The notes beneath the pieces were generated by a model. It saw nothing but the letters and a program-made list of their open reading frames with translations, was not told where the DNA came from and did no database searches. Below, piece after piece: positions 26,570-35,329 of a DNA stretch of 64,000 bases. Made by a program: the position numbers and the translations under genes. Source of the DNA: QFOX01 sp033763655 (GTDB lineage: Bacteria > Pseudomonadota > Alphaproteobacteria > Rickettsiales > UBA3002); NCBI GenBank assembly GCA_033763655.1, contig JANRKD010000008.1:1-64000 (forward strand). Reading direction: 5' to 3'. Within the stretch, counting starts at the first letter, position 1. The number at the start of each line of letters is the position of its first letter.

Positions 26570-29500
26570 ATGGCGGGCCTCGATATTTCGCACCGCTTTA
26601 TCGACCGGCCAATTCTTGCCGGGGTGCTCTCGTTCTTTATTTTTATCGCGGGCAGTATTTCGATGTTTGCGCTGCCGATTTCGGAATATCCGGAAGTGGC
26701 GCCGCCGCAGGTGGTGGTTTCGGCGGTTTATCCGGGCGCCAACCCGAAAGTGATTTCCGAAACCGTCGCCGCGCCGCTCGAAGAGCAGATAAACGGCGTC
26801 GAGAACATGCTCTATCTCAGCTCGCAGGCGACGACGGATGGTGCGGTTTCCATCACCGTCACCTTTAAGCTTGGCACCAATCCCGATCTCGCACAGCAGC
26901 TGGTGCAAAACCGCGTCGCGCAGGCGACGCCGCGCCTGCCCGATGTGGTGCGCCAGCTCGGGGTGACGACGGTGAAAAGCGCGCCCGACCTGACCATGGT
27001 GGTGCATCTTTTCTCGCCAAATAACCGCTACGACATGGCCTATCTGCGCAATTATGCGCTGCTCAATGTCAAAGACCAGATCGGCAAGATTTCAGGCATT
27101 GGCCAGGTGGCGCTGTTCGGTTCGGGCGATTACGCGATGCGCATCTGGCTTGACCCCAGCAAAATGGCGGTGCGCCAGCTGAGCGCGTCGGACGTGATCC
27201 GCGCCATTCGCGAACAGAATATCCAGATTGCGGCGGGGACAATCGGCGGCCAGCCAAGCACGGAGGCAACGGCATTCGAATTGCCGGTGAACGTGCAGGG
27301 GCGGCTAAAATCGGTCGGGGAATTCGAGGATATTGTCGTTAAGGCCGAGGCCAAAGGCGCGGTGGTGCGGCTGAAGGATGTGGCGCGGGTCGAGTTGGGC
27401 GCCAGCCAGTATGCGCTGCGTTCGCTGCTCAACAACAAGCCTGCCGTTGCCTTGCCAATTTTCCAGCAGCCCGGCAGCAACGCGCTGCAAATCTCGCACG
27501 ATGTGCGGGCATTGATGCAAAAACTCAAAGCCAATTTTCCTGAAGGCGTCGATTACCAGATTGTCTACGATCCGACGCGTTTCGTGCAGCAATCCATCGA
27601 CGCGGTGGTGCACACGTTGCTTGAAGCGCTGCTACTGGTGGTGCTGGTGGTCATTGTGTTCCTGCAAACCTGGCGGGCGTCGATTATTCCGCTGCTGGCG
27701 GTGCCGGTGTCGATTGTCGGCACGTTTGCGGTGATGCACCTGCTCGGCTTTTCCATCAACGCACTGAGCCTGTTCGGGCTGGTGCTCGCCATCGGCATCG
27801 TGGTCGATGACGCGATTGTGGTGGTCGAAAATGTCGAGCGCAATATCGGCAACGGCCTCACCCCGCGCGAGGCGACCTATCGGGCTATGCGCGAAGTGAG
27901 CGGGCCGATTATCGCCATCGCACTGGTGCTGGTGGCGGTGTTCGTGCCGATCGCCTTCATCAGTGGGTTGACCGGGCAGTTCTACCGCCAGTTCGCCCTG
28001 ACGATTGCAATTTCGACCGTCATCTCGGCGTTTAACTCCCTCACCCTCAGCCCGGCGCTGGCGGCGATGCTGCTGAAGCCGCACGCTGCACCCAAAGACC
28101 GGCTGACGCGCGGCATGGAGCGGGTGTTCGGCTTTCTGTTTGCCACGATGCGCTGGGTGCTGATTGCGGCAGCCATCTATGCTGCAGGTACGGTAATCGG
28201 CTTGCTGCTGCTTAAAATTTTCCCCGCACCGTTCCGTGGGCCACCGCCCAAGGGAATCATTCTCTGGTTCATGGGCACGACCTTGCTGGCGGCAGGCGCG
28301 TTGGCGATTGCCGTCATGCAGATGGTGCGACGGGCAATGCGCTCGGCAGGGCAAGCGACGCCGCCCGAAGGCTTTGCGCGCTTCAACCATTTCTTCGCGG
28401 CGCTGTCAGATCGTTACCGTGGTCTGGTCGCGCGCAGCTTCCGGCATACTCTCCCGCTTGGCATCCTCTATGTGGCGCTGCTGGCGGTGACAGTGTTAGG
28501 GTTTGGCGTTGTGCGCAACGGCTATGTGCCCGGGCAGGATAAGCAATACCTCGTCGCCTTTGCGCAATTGCCGCCCGGCGCGTCGCTTGACCGTTCCGAG
28601 GCAATCATCCGCCGCATGTCCGACCTCGCTTTGCAGCATCCGGGAGTTGACAATTCGATAGCATTTCCCGGGCTTTCGATTGCAGGGTTCAGCAACAGCA
28701 GCAGTGCGGGGATTGTTTTTGTCGGCCTGAAACCCTTTGCGCAGCGCACCTCCCCGACACTTTCGGCAGGAGCGATTGCGGGCGCGCTTAACCAGCAATT
28801 CGCCGCCATCGAGGGGGCGTTCGTCGCGATTTTCCCGCCGCCGCCGGTGCGTGGTCTGGGTACCATCGGCGGGTTTAAGCTGGAAATCGAAGACCGCAGC
28901 GACATGGGCTACGATGCGCTGGCCGGTGTGGTCGGGCAGGTAATGGAAAAGGCAGCACAAACGCCCGACGTGCAGAATGTTTTCAGCAGTTTCCAGAACA
29001 ACGTGCCGCAATTGCAGGTCGATATTAACCGCGTGCATGCGAAGCAGCAGGGCATCGCACTCGCAGATTTATTCGATACGCTACAGATTTATCTCGGTTC
29101 GTTTTATGTCAACGACTTCAACTTATTTGGCCGCACGTTCCGCGTTTATGCTTCGGCGGATGCGCCCTTTCGTGATAGCCGCGAGGATATTGCGCAGCTC
29201 AAAGTACGCAACAGCCGTGGCGATATGGTTCCTCTGGGGGCGGTCGCTCAGGTCAGCGAAACCTACGGCCCCGACCGCACCACGCGCTACAATGCTTTTC
29301 GCGCCGCCGATCTGAACGGCGATGCGGGGTTCGGATTCTCCTCGGGGCAGGCGCAAGCGGCGATGGTCAAAATTCTCGACGAGGTATTACCCAAAGGGAT
29401 GACCTACGAATGGACGGAGCTGACTTACCAGCAGATTCTGGCGGGCAACACCGCGCTGTTTGTTTTTCCGCTGACGGTGCTGTTTGTTTTTCTCGTGCTG

Positions 29501-29980
29501 GCGGCGCATTACGAAAGCCTGAGCCTGCCGCTGGCGGTCATTCTCATCGTGCCGCTGTGTCTGGCCGGTGCCATTTGGGGCGTGTGGCTGTCGGGGCACG
29601 AGAATAACATTTTCACGCAGATCGGTTTTATTGTGCTGGTCGGGCTGGCTTCCAAAAACGCCATCCTGATTGTCGAGTTCGCGCGCGAGCTGGAGCATCA
29701 GGGCATGAGTATTGTCGAGGCGGCGCTTGAGGCCAGCCATCTGCGCCTGCGGCCGATTCTGATGACCAGCTTTGCCTTCATCATGGGGGTGGTGCCGCTG
29801 GTCATTGCGCAGGGCGCAGGCGCCGAAATGCGTAAGGATATGGGCATCGCCGTGTTTTCGGGCATGATTGGCGTTACCGCGTTCGGCCTACTGCTCACCC
29901 CGATGTTTTACGTCCTCGTGCGCAGTCTCACTGTGCGGTTCTTCCCGCCTTCCGCACCGACCGAGGCGCCCCATGCGTAA
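26570..29980 (+). CDS. RND multidrug efflux pump, HAE1/AcrB family, with an extra membrane insertion
   Basis: A 1136-residue proton-driven drug exporter; family members are usually about 1040. It begins with FIDRPILAGVLSFFIFIAGSIS and carries the proton-relay pair in VVDDAIVVVENVERN, and the Lys in GLASKNAILIVEFARE. Docking and porter regions occur in both halves. Between the halves, residues about 510-620 contain two additional hydrophobic helices (WVLIAAAIYAAGTVIGLLLL and GTTLLAAGALAIAVMQMV) flanking a Pro-rich stretch, instead of the usual single interfacial helix. Substrates cannot be inferred. Confidence 0.92.
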   Translation: MAGLDISHRFIDRPILAGVLSFFIFIAGSISMFALPISEYPEVAPPQVVVSAVYPGANPKVISETVAAPLEEQINGVENMLYLSSQATTDGAVSITVTFKLGTNPDLAQQLVQNRVAQATPRLPDVVRQLGVTTVKSAPDLTMVVHLFSPNNRYDMAYLRNYALLNVKDQIGKISGIGQVALFGSGDYAMRIWLDPSKMAVRQLSASDVIRAIREQNIQIAAGTIGGQPSTEATAFELPVNVQGRLKSVGEFEDIVVKAEAKGAVVRLKDVARVELGASQYALRSLLNNKPAVALPIFQQPGSNALQISHDVRALMQKLKANFPEGVDYQIVYDPTRFVQQSIDAVVHTLLEALLLVVLVVIVFLQTWRASIIPLLAVPVSIVGTFAVMHLLGFSINALSLFGLVLAIGIVVDDAIVVVENVERNIGNGLTPREATYRAMREVSGPIIAIALVLVAVFVPIAFISGLTGQFYRQFALTIAISTVISAFNSLTLSPALAAMLLKPHAAPKDRLTRGMERVFGFLFATMRWVLIAAAIYAAGTVIGLLLLKIFPAPFRGPPPKGIILWFMGTTLLAAGALAIAVMQMVRRAMRSAGQATPPEGFARFNHFFAALSDRYRGLVARSFRHTLPLGILYVALLAVTVLGFGVVRNGYVPGQDKQYLVAFAQLPPGASLDRSEAIIRRMSDLALQHPGVDNSIAFPGLSIAGFSNSSSAGIVFVGLKPFAQRTSPTLSAGAIAGALNQQFAAIEGAFVAIFPPPPVRGLGTIGGFKLEIEDRSDMGYDALAGVVGQVMEKAAQTPDVQNVFSSFQNNVPQLQVDINRVHAKQQGIALADLFDTLQIYLGSFYVNDFNLFGRTFRVYASADAPFRDSREDIAQLKVRNSRGDMVPLGAVAQVSETYGPDRTTRYNAFRAADLNGDAGFGFSSGQAQAAMVKILDEVLPKGMTYEWTELTYQQILAGNTALFVFPLTVLFVFLVLAAHYESLSLPLAVILIVPLCLAGAIWGVWLSGHENNIFTQIGFIVLVGLASKNAILIVEFARELEHQGMSIVEAALEASHLRLRPILMTSFAFIMGVVPLVIAQGAGAEMRKDMGIAVFSGMIGVTAFGLLLTPMFYVLVRSLTVRFFPPSAPTEAPHA

Positions 29981-31484
29981 GCCATTAGGAAGTCTGGTGG
30001 TCGGGGTGCTGCTGCTGAGTGGCTGCGACCTTGCGCCCGAATATTCCTTGCCGGAAATTGCCATGCCTTCCTTCTTCAAGGAGGACATAGCAGAGGCCGT
30101 GGCCGACGTTGCTCCCGCCAGCGATGGTAGCTGGAAGCGGTTCGACGAAACTGCCAACATCGAGGAATTCGCCTGGTGGCGCATGTTCCAGGATGACACG
30201 CTCAACAGGCTGATGGACGAAGCGATGCAGGATAACCCCTCGCTCACGGCGGCGATCGAACGGGTCAACGCCGCACGGGCGGTGGCCGAGCGCGCGGGCG
30301 CGCCGCTACTGCCTTCGGTTGAGGTCGGGTTCGGGCCGCAGCGCCAGCTCTCCTCAGCGGCGGCGGTGAATGCCAACCTGCCCCCCGATGTGCAGGCGAG
30401 CACCCGGCCAACGACACTCTACACCGCACGCGGCACCATCAGCTACGAACTTGACCTGTTCGGCAAGAACCATGGGGCCGCACGGGCCGCTACCGAAGAT
30501 GCTGCCGCCGAAGAAAGCAATTACCGCACCGCGCGGCTGGCCCTGCAGGCGGAGCTGGCACAAACCTATTTCCGCGTGCGCGCCCTGCGCGAGGAGGAAG
30601 CGCTGGTGCAGCAGCTGCGCGACCGCCGCGCACAAACACGGCAACTGACGGAACAGAAACATGCGGCCGGGGCGGTCGATGCGCTGGTGGTGAGCGCCGC
30701 CCAGACCGACCTCGCCCAGATGCAGGCCGAGCATGCGCGTGTGGTGCAGGCACGTGCCGTTGCTGAGCATGCGCTGGCGGTGCTGGTGGGTAAGCCCCCC
30801 GCGCAGCTGACACTCGAAATGGAGGCGTTGCATGCTGCGCCACCGGTGGTGCCAGCAGGTTTGCCGTCATCGCTGCTGGAGCGGCGCCCGGATATCCGGC
30901 AGGCTGAGCAACAGATTGCTGCGGCGAACGCACGTATTGGTGTTGCCCGCGCGGGGTATTTTCCCGATATATCGCTTTCCGCAACGGGCGGCTCGGTTGC
31001 GGGCAGCCTGAGCGACCTGTTTCAATGGTCGAGCCGCACCTGGTCGATCGGGCCGCTGGCGGGCACCATCCTCACCCAACCGCTGTTCGAAGGCGGCAGG
31101 CTTGCCGCCGCGCGGGCGCAGACTGAGGCGGAGTATCAGGAAGCGGTGGCGGCGTATCGCGCCTCGGTGTTGACAGCCTTCCGCGAAGTTGAGGATCAAT
31201 TAAGCGGCATCCATAGCGCGCGGGCGCAGACTGAGGCGGCGCAGGAGGCGCTGGATGCGGCAACTCTGGCGCATCAGGTGGCGCGCGATCGCCTCGCTGC
31301 GGGCTATAGCAGCCAGCTCGATTACCTTGAGGCCGAGCGCCAGTTGCTGACGGCAACGCGCGGTCAGGTGCAGGCGCTGGGGCAGCATTATGTCGATACG
31401 GTGCAACTGGTCAAAGCGCTGGGTGGTAGCTGGCAGGCGCCGACCCCGCCAGAAAAAACGGGTGCACTGCCGACGGTGCCTTAA
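29973..31484 (+). CDS. RND efflux outer-membrane channel lipoprotein (OprM/NodT family)
   Basis: A 503-residue trimeric outer-membrane factor. It starts with a lipoprotein signal (VVGVLLLSGC, lipidated Cys), overlaps the pump stop by 8 bp, and shows the two OEP repeats with LPSSLLERRPDIRQAEQQI and TVWSIGPLAG-like SRTWSIGPLAGTILTQPLFEGGRLAA, followed by a coiled coil ending in ERQLLTATRGQVQALGQHYVDTVQLVKALGGSW. It completes the tripartite operon. Its last 4 bp overlap the end of the convergent MFS gene. Confidence 0.92.
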   Translation: MRKPLGSLVVGVLLLSGCDLAPEYSLPEIAMPSFFKEDIAEAVADVAPASDGSWKRFDETANIEEFAWWRMFQDDTLNRLMDEAMQDNPSLTAAIERVNAARAVAERAGAPLLPSVEVGFGPQRQLSSAAAVNANLPPDVQASTRPTTLYTARGTISYELDLFGKNHGAARAATEDAAAEESNYRTARLALQAELAQTYFRVRALREEEALVQQLRDRRAQTRQLTEQKHAAGAVDALVVSAAQTDLAQMQAEHARVVQARAVAEHALAVLVGKPPAQLTLEMEALHAAPPVVPAGLPSSLLERRPDIRQAEQQIAAANARIGVARAGYFPDISLSATGGSVAGSLSDLFQWSSRTWSIGPLAGTILTQPLFEGGRLAAARAQTEAEYQEAVAAYRASVLTAFREVEDQLSGIHSARAQTEAAQEALDAATLAHQVARDRLAAGYSSQLDYLEAERQLLTATRGQVQALGQHYVDTVQLVKALGGSWQAPTPPEKTGALPTVP

Positions 31485-32737
31485 TCGGCAACGGCCTTCT
31501 TCTCCACCTGCACCGCCAGCCCCCGTAATTCGCGGGCGAATAGCGCCGTCGTGCCGACCACCAGCATGGTCATGCCGCCACCAAAGAGGATCGAGGGCAC
31601 AAGGCCCAGCAGGCTGGCCGCCAGCCCCGACTCGAACGCGCCGATTTCGTTGCTCGAAATAATGAACATGCCACTTAAGGCTGAAACCCGGCCACGCATC
31701 TCGCCCGGGATGAGCAGCTGCATCAGCGTGCCGCGCAACACCATGTTCACGCTGTCGAACGCGCCGCCGAGCGCGAGGAAGAACGCGGCGGTGAAAAACT
31801 CCGTGCTCAGGCCGAAGAGAATCATCGCGCCGCCAAAGCCCGCAATGACCAGCAGCAGCACCCGCCCGCGCAGCACGCGCATCGGCTTCACGGCAAAATA
31901 AAGCGCGGTGATAATCGAGCCGACCGCCGGTGCGGCGCGCAGCAGGCCGAGTCCCTCCGAGCCGGTATGCAGCACCTGATCGGCAAACACCGGCAGAATC
32001 GCGACCACCCCGCCAAACAGCACCGCGAACATATCGAGCGCCATCACCGGCAGCAGCACGCGGTTATGCCGCACAAAGCGCCAGCCGGCGGCGATGCTTT
32101 TGAGCGCCTTCTCGCGGCTATCGTGGTTTTTGAAAATGCGGTGCGGCGCACTGATGCCGCTCACGATAATAACGGCGACCAGCAGCGACAGAAATGGAAC
32201 CACCCAGGCGACGGTGCTGCCATAGCCGCCATAGATGAGGCCGGCGACGGCAGGCCCGGTAATTGCTGCGAACTGGAAGCCGCTACTCAGCCAAGCCGAG
32301 GCGGCGGGAATATCGTGGCGTGGCACAATCTGTGACAGCAGAGTGAACGAGGAGGGCATGATGAAACTGCGCGTCAGCCCCGAGAGAAACACGCCGGAAA
32401 AAATCACGCCGATGACCACCGGCCTTGAGGCACCAACCAGCCCGCCTGCCACCAGCAGCAGCACAAGCGAAATCATACAGAGCGCCAGCAGGCAATTGCG
32501 GAAGATGTAGTGCGGGCGGCTTTTATCGACAATATGGCCGGCAAACAGGGCGAACACAATCGCCGGCACCGCCTCGGCGAGGCCGACCAGACCCAGCATC
32601 AGCGGGTCATGCGTCAGGGTGTAAATCTGCCAGCCGACAATCACCGCCTGCGCCTGCAGGGCGAAAATACCGCTGAGGCGCGTGGCCAGCAGGCGGCGGA
32701 AATCGCGGTTGCGCAACACATCGTAGGAAAGGGCCAT
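31481..32737 (-). CDS. MFS exporter, EntS/MFS_3-like
   Basis: A 418-residue inner-membrane transporter with about 12 hydrophobic segments. The N-terminus (YDVLRNRDFRRLLATRLSGIFALQAQAVIVGWQIYTLT) and the motif GHIVDKSRPHYIFR between TM2 and TM3 match the EntS-like group, which exports siderophores and drugs. GEMRGRVSAL in the second half is the equivalent loop. It is convergent with the RND channel gene, overlapping it by 4 bp, so no terminator separates them. The substrate is unknown. Confidence 0.85.
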   Translation of the reverse strand: MALSYDVLRNRDFRRLLATRLSGIFALQAQAVIVGWQIYTLTHDPLMLGLVGLAEAVPAIVFALFAGHIVDKSRPHYIFRNCLLALCMISLVLLLVAGGLVGASRPVVIGVIFSGVFLSGLTRSFIMPSSFTLLSQIVPRHDIPAASAWLSSGFQFAAITGPAVAGLIYGGYGSTVAWVVPFLSLLVAVIIVSGISAPHRIFKNHDSREKALKSIAAGWRFVRHNRVLLPVMALDMFAVLFGGVVAILPVFADQVLHTGSEGLGLLRAAPAVGSIITALYFAVKPMRVLRGRVLLLVIAGFGGAMILFGLSTEFFTAAFFLALGGAFDSVNMVLRGTLMQLLIPGEMRGRVSALSGMFIISSNEIGAFESGLAASLLGLVPSILFGGGMTMLVVGTTALFARELRGLAVQVEKKAVAD

Positions 32738-32903
32738 GGCGGGCTTATAGCCTGCACGTATAAAAAAACCAGCGGCAACATAGCGCTTTTTCGTAAGGCG
32801 ATTGATGCAAATCGCCGTTACAGCCGTAACGTTTGCTGCTATGCTGGCGAATCAGTGGGCAGAACGATTCATCCCCGCGCGCCATGCGAGAGAAAGGACC
32901 CCC

Positions 32904-33155
32904 ATGCCCGACGAAACCCACACGCCGCAGGCCGGTGCCGAAGCAGACACCGCCGCCACGCCCGCCCAGGCACCCCGGGAAACCGGTACCAGCAACCTGC
33001 TGATGGGCGCAGGCATCGGTGCCTATGGCACGGCCAGTTTTGTGGCAACCGGGGCGATTTGCCCGGTCTGCATTGTGCTGACGCCGGTATTGCTCGGTGC
33101 CGGGGCCTACCAGCGCCTGAAATCACGCCGGGCAAAGGCAGGCGGCACCGCGTAA
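32904..33155 (+). CDS. Small membrane protein with a CPVC motif, unknown function
   Basis: 83 residues from the ATG at 32904, which has AAAGGA about 6 bp upstream. The N-terminal 35 residues are acidic and Ala/Thr/Pro-rich. Residues about 38-75 form one long hydrophobic stretch (LLMGAGIGAYGTASFVATGAI-CPVC-IVLTPVLLGAGAY), followed by a basic tail. The CxxC in the membrane segment could be redox-active or bind metal, but I recognise no family. Confidence 0.65.
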   Translation: MPDETHTPQAGAEADTAATPAQAPRETGTSNLLMGAGIGAYGTASFVATGAICPVCIVLTPVLLGAGAYQRLKSRRAKAGGTA

Positions 33156-33232
33156 CGGGAGTGATCGCTGCGCAACCGAACTCGAACTAATTAGGGTTTT
33201 GGAGAAGATTAGAAGCTGCCATGAGCAAAGAA

Positions 33233-34018
33233 CTATGGTGTTAAATCTCTTACCACATGCTCAACTGCTCCTATTGCAGAAAACGCTGTTCCGCGATCAC
33301 ACATCACATTCAGCCGAATTGCGCGCCCCGGATGAATTAAGTTTCTAAAATTTTTGGTTAGCGCAGCAGATTTAGCCGTGTCTGGCTTTATTAGTTTAAG
33401 CTCTTCACTCACTAAAATAAGCGCGTGCAAATCCCATTTATCGAGTGGTTCGGAAGCTACTTTAGTTGAAGTCATGGCCGTGCTTATTTCAGCCTGAGTT
33501 GGTGAGCTTTCGCTTAGACGCCAGTGTAAAAGAGCCTCAATCGCCGCACCTGCTAATACAGTGGCGGCTTTCCATTCGGCATTATGCACTGCGCGATTAG
33601 CCGCACCAATATCACTCCGAATATTGTCTCTAATATCTGAATCAGAAATAAAGGTTAGACCAACAGTTGTCGGAGTCGGAAATTCATCCGGACATTTTTT
33701 TAGTAAGAACCATAATCGCGTTATAGCATCACCATTGTTTCCATTGAGCGCTTTAACAAATGGAAGATTACTTCCTGCCCCTCTAGAAAGCCACATTTCA
33801 ACTTGGGTTTCTATAGTGGTAATACACAGAACGAAGAGAGCATAATCTGCCGCAGAAAATGAAAGCAGTTCACTTGGAATCTGCTTTGTTAAATTAACTA
33901 TTCCTTTGAGCGGATAACTATATTCTATGCCTACTGGATGTTGAGTAGGCACAGTCGAAACCGTGGGAAAAATGGTTTCAATCGTTTGCACAACCTGACT
34001 TGGCATTACATTCGGCAT
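33233..34018 (-). CDS. HEPN-like accessory protein at the island edge
   Basis: A 261-residue soluble protein, AT-rich and unlike the core genes in codon use. The central helices (DIGAANRAVHNAEWKAATVLAGAAIEALLHW) and the late motif LTKNFRNLIHPGRAIR resemble HEPN-type all-alpha domains (DUF4145-like), where an Arg-Asn...His pair near the end of a helix is a hallmark. The spacing here (RNLIH) is shorter than the RNase consensus, so catalysis is uncertain. I start at the second of two adjacent ATGs after GGGGAGG; the frame upstream passes through a degraded tRNA tail (34033-34052). A defence or toxin role is possible but only inferred. Confidence 0.6.
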   Translation of the reverse strand: MPNVMPSQVVQTIETIFPTVSTVPTQHPVGIEYSYPLKGIVNLTKQIPSELLSFSAADYALFVLCITTIETQVEMWLSRGAGSNLPFVKALNGNNGDAITRLWFLLKKCPDEFPTPTTVGLTFISDSDIRDNIRSDIGAANRAVHNAEWKAATVLAGAAIEALLHWRLSESSPTQAEISTAMTSTKVASEPLDKWDLHALILVSEELKLIKPDTAKSAALTKNFRNLIHPGRAIRLNVMCDRGTAFSAIGAVEHVVRDLTP

Positions 34019-34032
34019 CATGCCTCCCCACG

Positions 34033-34052
34033 CCCCTACTGGAATCGAACTC
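34033..34052. repeat. Degenerate copy of the tRNA-Glu 3' end
   Basis: CCCCTACTGGAATCGAACTC matches the tRNA-Glu tail at 44911-44930 at 17 of 20 positions, in the same orientation. It lies about 300 bp left of the core boundary repeat and looks like a scar of an older insertion at the same tRNA. Confidence 0.45.
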
Positions 34053-34184
34053 CGCTGAGGCAATATACTTCAATGATCTAGCTTTTTATAACATCTCTTT
34101 GGCGGCGCGTGTAGACTGCTTTGAGAACTAAATATCTAACTGATATTGAATGAGATTGTTACAAATTTCTTGAACCTGTAGTGA

Positions 34185-34204
34185 ATGGTGACCCCTACGA
34201 GATT
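34185..34204. repeat. att-like repeat, copy 1 (20-bp identity to the tRNA-Glu tail)
   Basis: ATGGTGACCCCTACGAGATT is identical to 44904-44923, which is the 3' end of tRNA-Glu. It sits 140 bp left of the second copy. It may be the attL of a second, now lost, element or part of an elaborate attachment region. Confidence 0.75.
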
Positions 34205-34232
34205 GACTCGGGTTTCCTGACTCTTGTCCTAC

Positions 34233-34289
34233 GGGCTGCTTACGCAGTCCAAAACGCCTGCTGACGTTTTGGCGAACTCTACTCGTTCG
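34233..34289 (+). other. Hairpin cluster between two att-like repeats
   Basis: Three consecutive small stems: GGGCTGC-TTAC-GCAGTCC (34233-34250), CCAAAACG / CGTTTTGG with an 8-nt loop (34249-34272), and CGAAC / GTTCG with a 7-nt loop (34273-34289). No reading frame is convincing here. It could be a structured RNA, a recombinase accessory region or the remnant of an older element. Confidence 0.45.
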
Positions 34290-34302
34290 AACCCGCTTCT
34301 AT

Positions 34303-34347
34303 TCACCAACTAAAAAGGCCCCACGAGGGGGCCTTTTTAGTTGGTGA
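34303..34347. terminator. Long bidirectional terminator, original tRNA-Glu terminator
   Basis: A perfect 20-bp stem: 34303-34322 (TCACCAACTAAAAAGGCCCC) against 34328-34347, with a 5-nt loop and A/T runs on both sides. On the minus strand it follows directly after the displaced tRNA tail (…GGGGTCACCA), so it is best read as the chromosomal terminator of tRNA-Glu separated from the gene by the insertion. Confidence 0.85.
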
Positions 34348-34358
34348 CCCCTACGAGA
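34342..34358. repeat. att-like repeat, copy 2: probable attL of the island core
   Basis: TGGTGACCCCTACGAGA is identical to 44905-44921 of tRNA-Glu. Because the native terminator adjoins it, this is the most likely left boundary of the integrated element. Confidence 0.8.
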
Positions 34359-34506
34359 GAGATCGGCTTCACAAAAAACACTGAGATAGTGCCGAGTTCA
34401 AGGAACGAACCTGCCTTACTATGTAGCAGAGGCCTGTAGCAATGGCAACCGCCTCAACCAACATTATCCACGACAGCCAACATCATCTAGGTTCGGCCAA
34501 TGTAAT

Positions 34507-34728
34507 CTAACGCTTCTTTTGAAGGGGCTTCAAAACCTCAATCCACACCCCATCCATTACCGTCTTACCTGTCACAATTAGGCATGACTCAAACCGCGCC
34601 ACCCCAGCTTGACGGATGATTCCGGTCATCCTTCGTTGAAACTTTGCAGGGGTTTCGTCAGGCTTTAAGGGGTAAAGCTCTCGGGTTCCCTTAGGCATCC
34701 CCAGTAGGTCACGGATGGGTATGGGCAT
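34507..34728 (-). CDS. Small island protein, unknown function
   Basis: 73 residues, basic, with no membrane segment. TTGGAGA lies 7 bp before the ATG, a good ribosome-binding site, and the codon use fits the island genes. The segment TPAKFQRRMTGIIRQAGVARFESCLIV has a helical, DNA-binding-like look followed by beta strands, but I recognise no family. It is convergent with nothing and lies alone at the left end of the element. Confidence 0.55.
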   Translation of the reverse strand: MPIPIRDLLGMPKGTRELYPLKPDETPAKFQRRMTGIIRQAGVARFESCLIVTGKTVMDGVWIEVLKPLQKKR

Positions 34729-34813
34729 TTACAAATCTCCAAGTTATTCTAAGGTAGCGCAATTGCTATTGCTTTCGTTTATACAGGTTTAACCCTACAG
34801 TTATGGTGTCCCT

Positions 34814-35098
34814 ATGAAAACCGCTATCGCTATTCTTGCTGCTCTCTCCATGCTTACCGCTTGCGAGATGCCCCCTCAGAAAACAAAGGAGCAGGTTCGC
34901 GCAGAGATAGAGAAGAGCTGCACCGGATACGGTTTCAAGAAGGGCTCAGACAAGTTTGCTGAATGCGTGATGAAGGTTGATTTGGAGAGGAAGGCTAACG
35001 AGGCTGCTATTGATGCAGCTATTGCCTCGCGCCCTTCTTCTGCCAGCACCACATCATGCCGAACTTACGGCACTCAAACGAGCTGCTTTACCTACTAG
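34814..35098 (+). CDS. Small lipoprotein of the island
   Basis: 94 residues with a lipoprotein signal (AILAALSMLTAC, lipidated Cys17). The mature part contains EIEKSCTGYGFKKGSDKFAECVMKVDLERKANEAA, a two-cysteine helical pattern seen in small phage and plasmid lipoproteins, then a Ser/Thr/Cys-rich end. It is the only clear rightward gene in the left half. A cell-surface role such as superinfection exclusion is possible but only inferred from the type. Confidence 0.65.
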   Translation: MKTAIAILAALSMLTACEMPPQKTKEQVRAEIEKSCTGYGFKKGSDKFAECVMKVDLERKANEAAIDAAIASRPSSASTTSCRTYGTQTSCFTY

Positions 35099-35316
35099 CC
35101 TCCGTACAGTTCGATTGAGAGAACTCGCCCAGGGGAGCTTTCAGGGGATAGCCAGAGGGTGACACCCCAGAGCCTTAAGTATCGCTCCCCTCTATCGGCA
35201 CAATAGCCGCTTCGGTTTTTAAGCGTGTCAGGCATTGCATCAGCATCAAGCAGGGTTGAGCTGCGATAGATACTAAGCAGGGTTCTACGGGTTCCTATTT
35301 GGATATGGCGGGACAT
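35095..35316 (-). CDS. Small island protein, unknown function
   Basis: 73 residues from the ATG at 35316, chosen because AGGAGG lies 9 bp upstream; a longer frame has no such site. The sequence is basic with a beta-rich C-terminus (YLRLWGVTLWLSPE). It follows the gene at 35330-35536 after 13 bp, so the two form one leftward transcript. Its stop overlaps the end of the convergent lipoprotein gene by 4 bp. No family recognised. Confidence 0.5.
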   Translation of the reverse strand: MSRHIQIGTRRTLLSIYRSSTLLDADAMPDTLKNRSGYCADRGERYLRLWGVTLWLSPESSPGRVLSIELYGG

Positions 35317-35329
35317 TGTGAGGAGCCTC

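Noticed and set aside
33233..34063. Longer form of the HEPN-like protein starting at 34063
   Set aside because: Its first 15 codons cover a degraded tRNA tail; good Shine-Dalgarno sequence lies just before the ATGs at 34021 and 34018.
34181..34308. A tmRNA or extra tRNA gene (ends pair as GAATGG/CTATTC and a CCA follows)
   Set aside because: T-arm, D-arm and anticodon arm cannot be folded, and no tag-peptide or pseudoknot pattern is seen. Kept only as a hairpin cluster.
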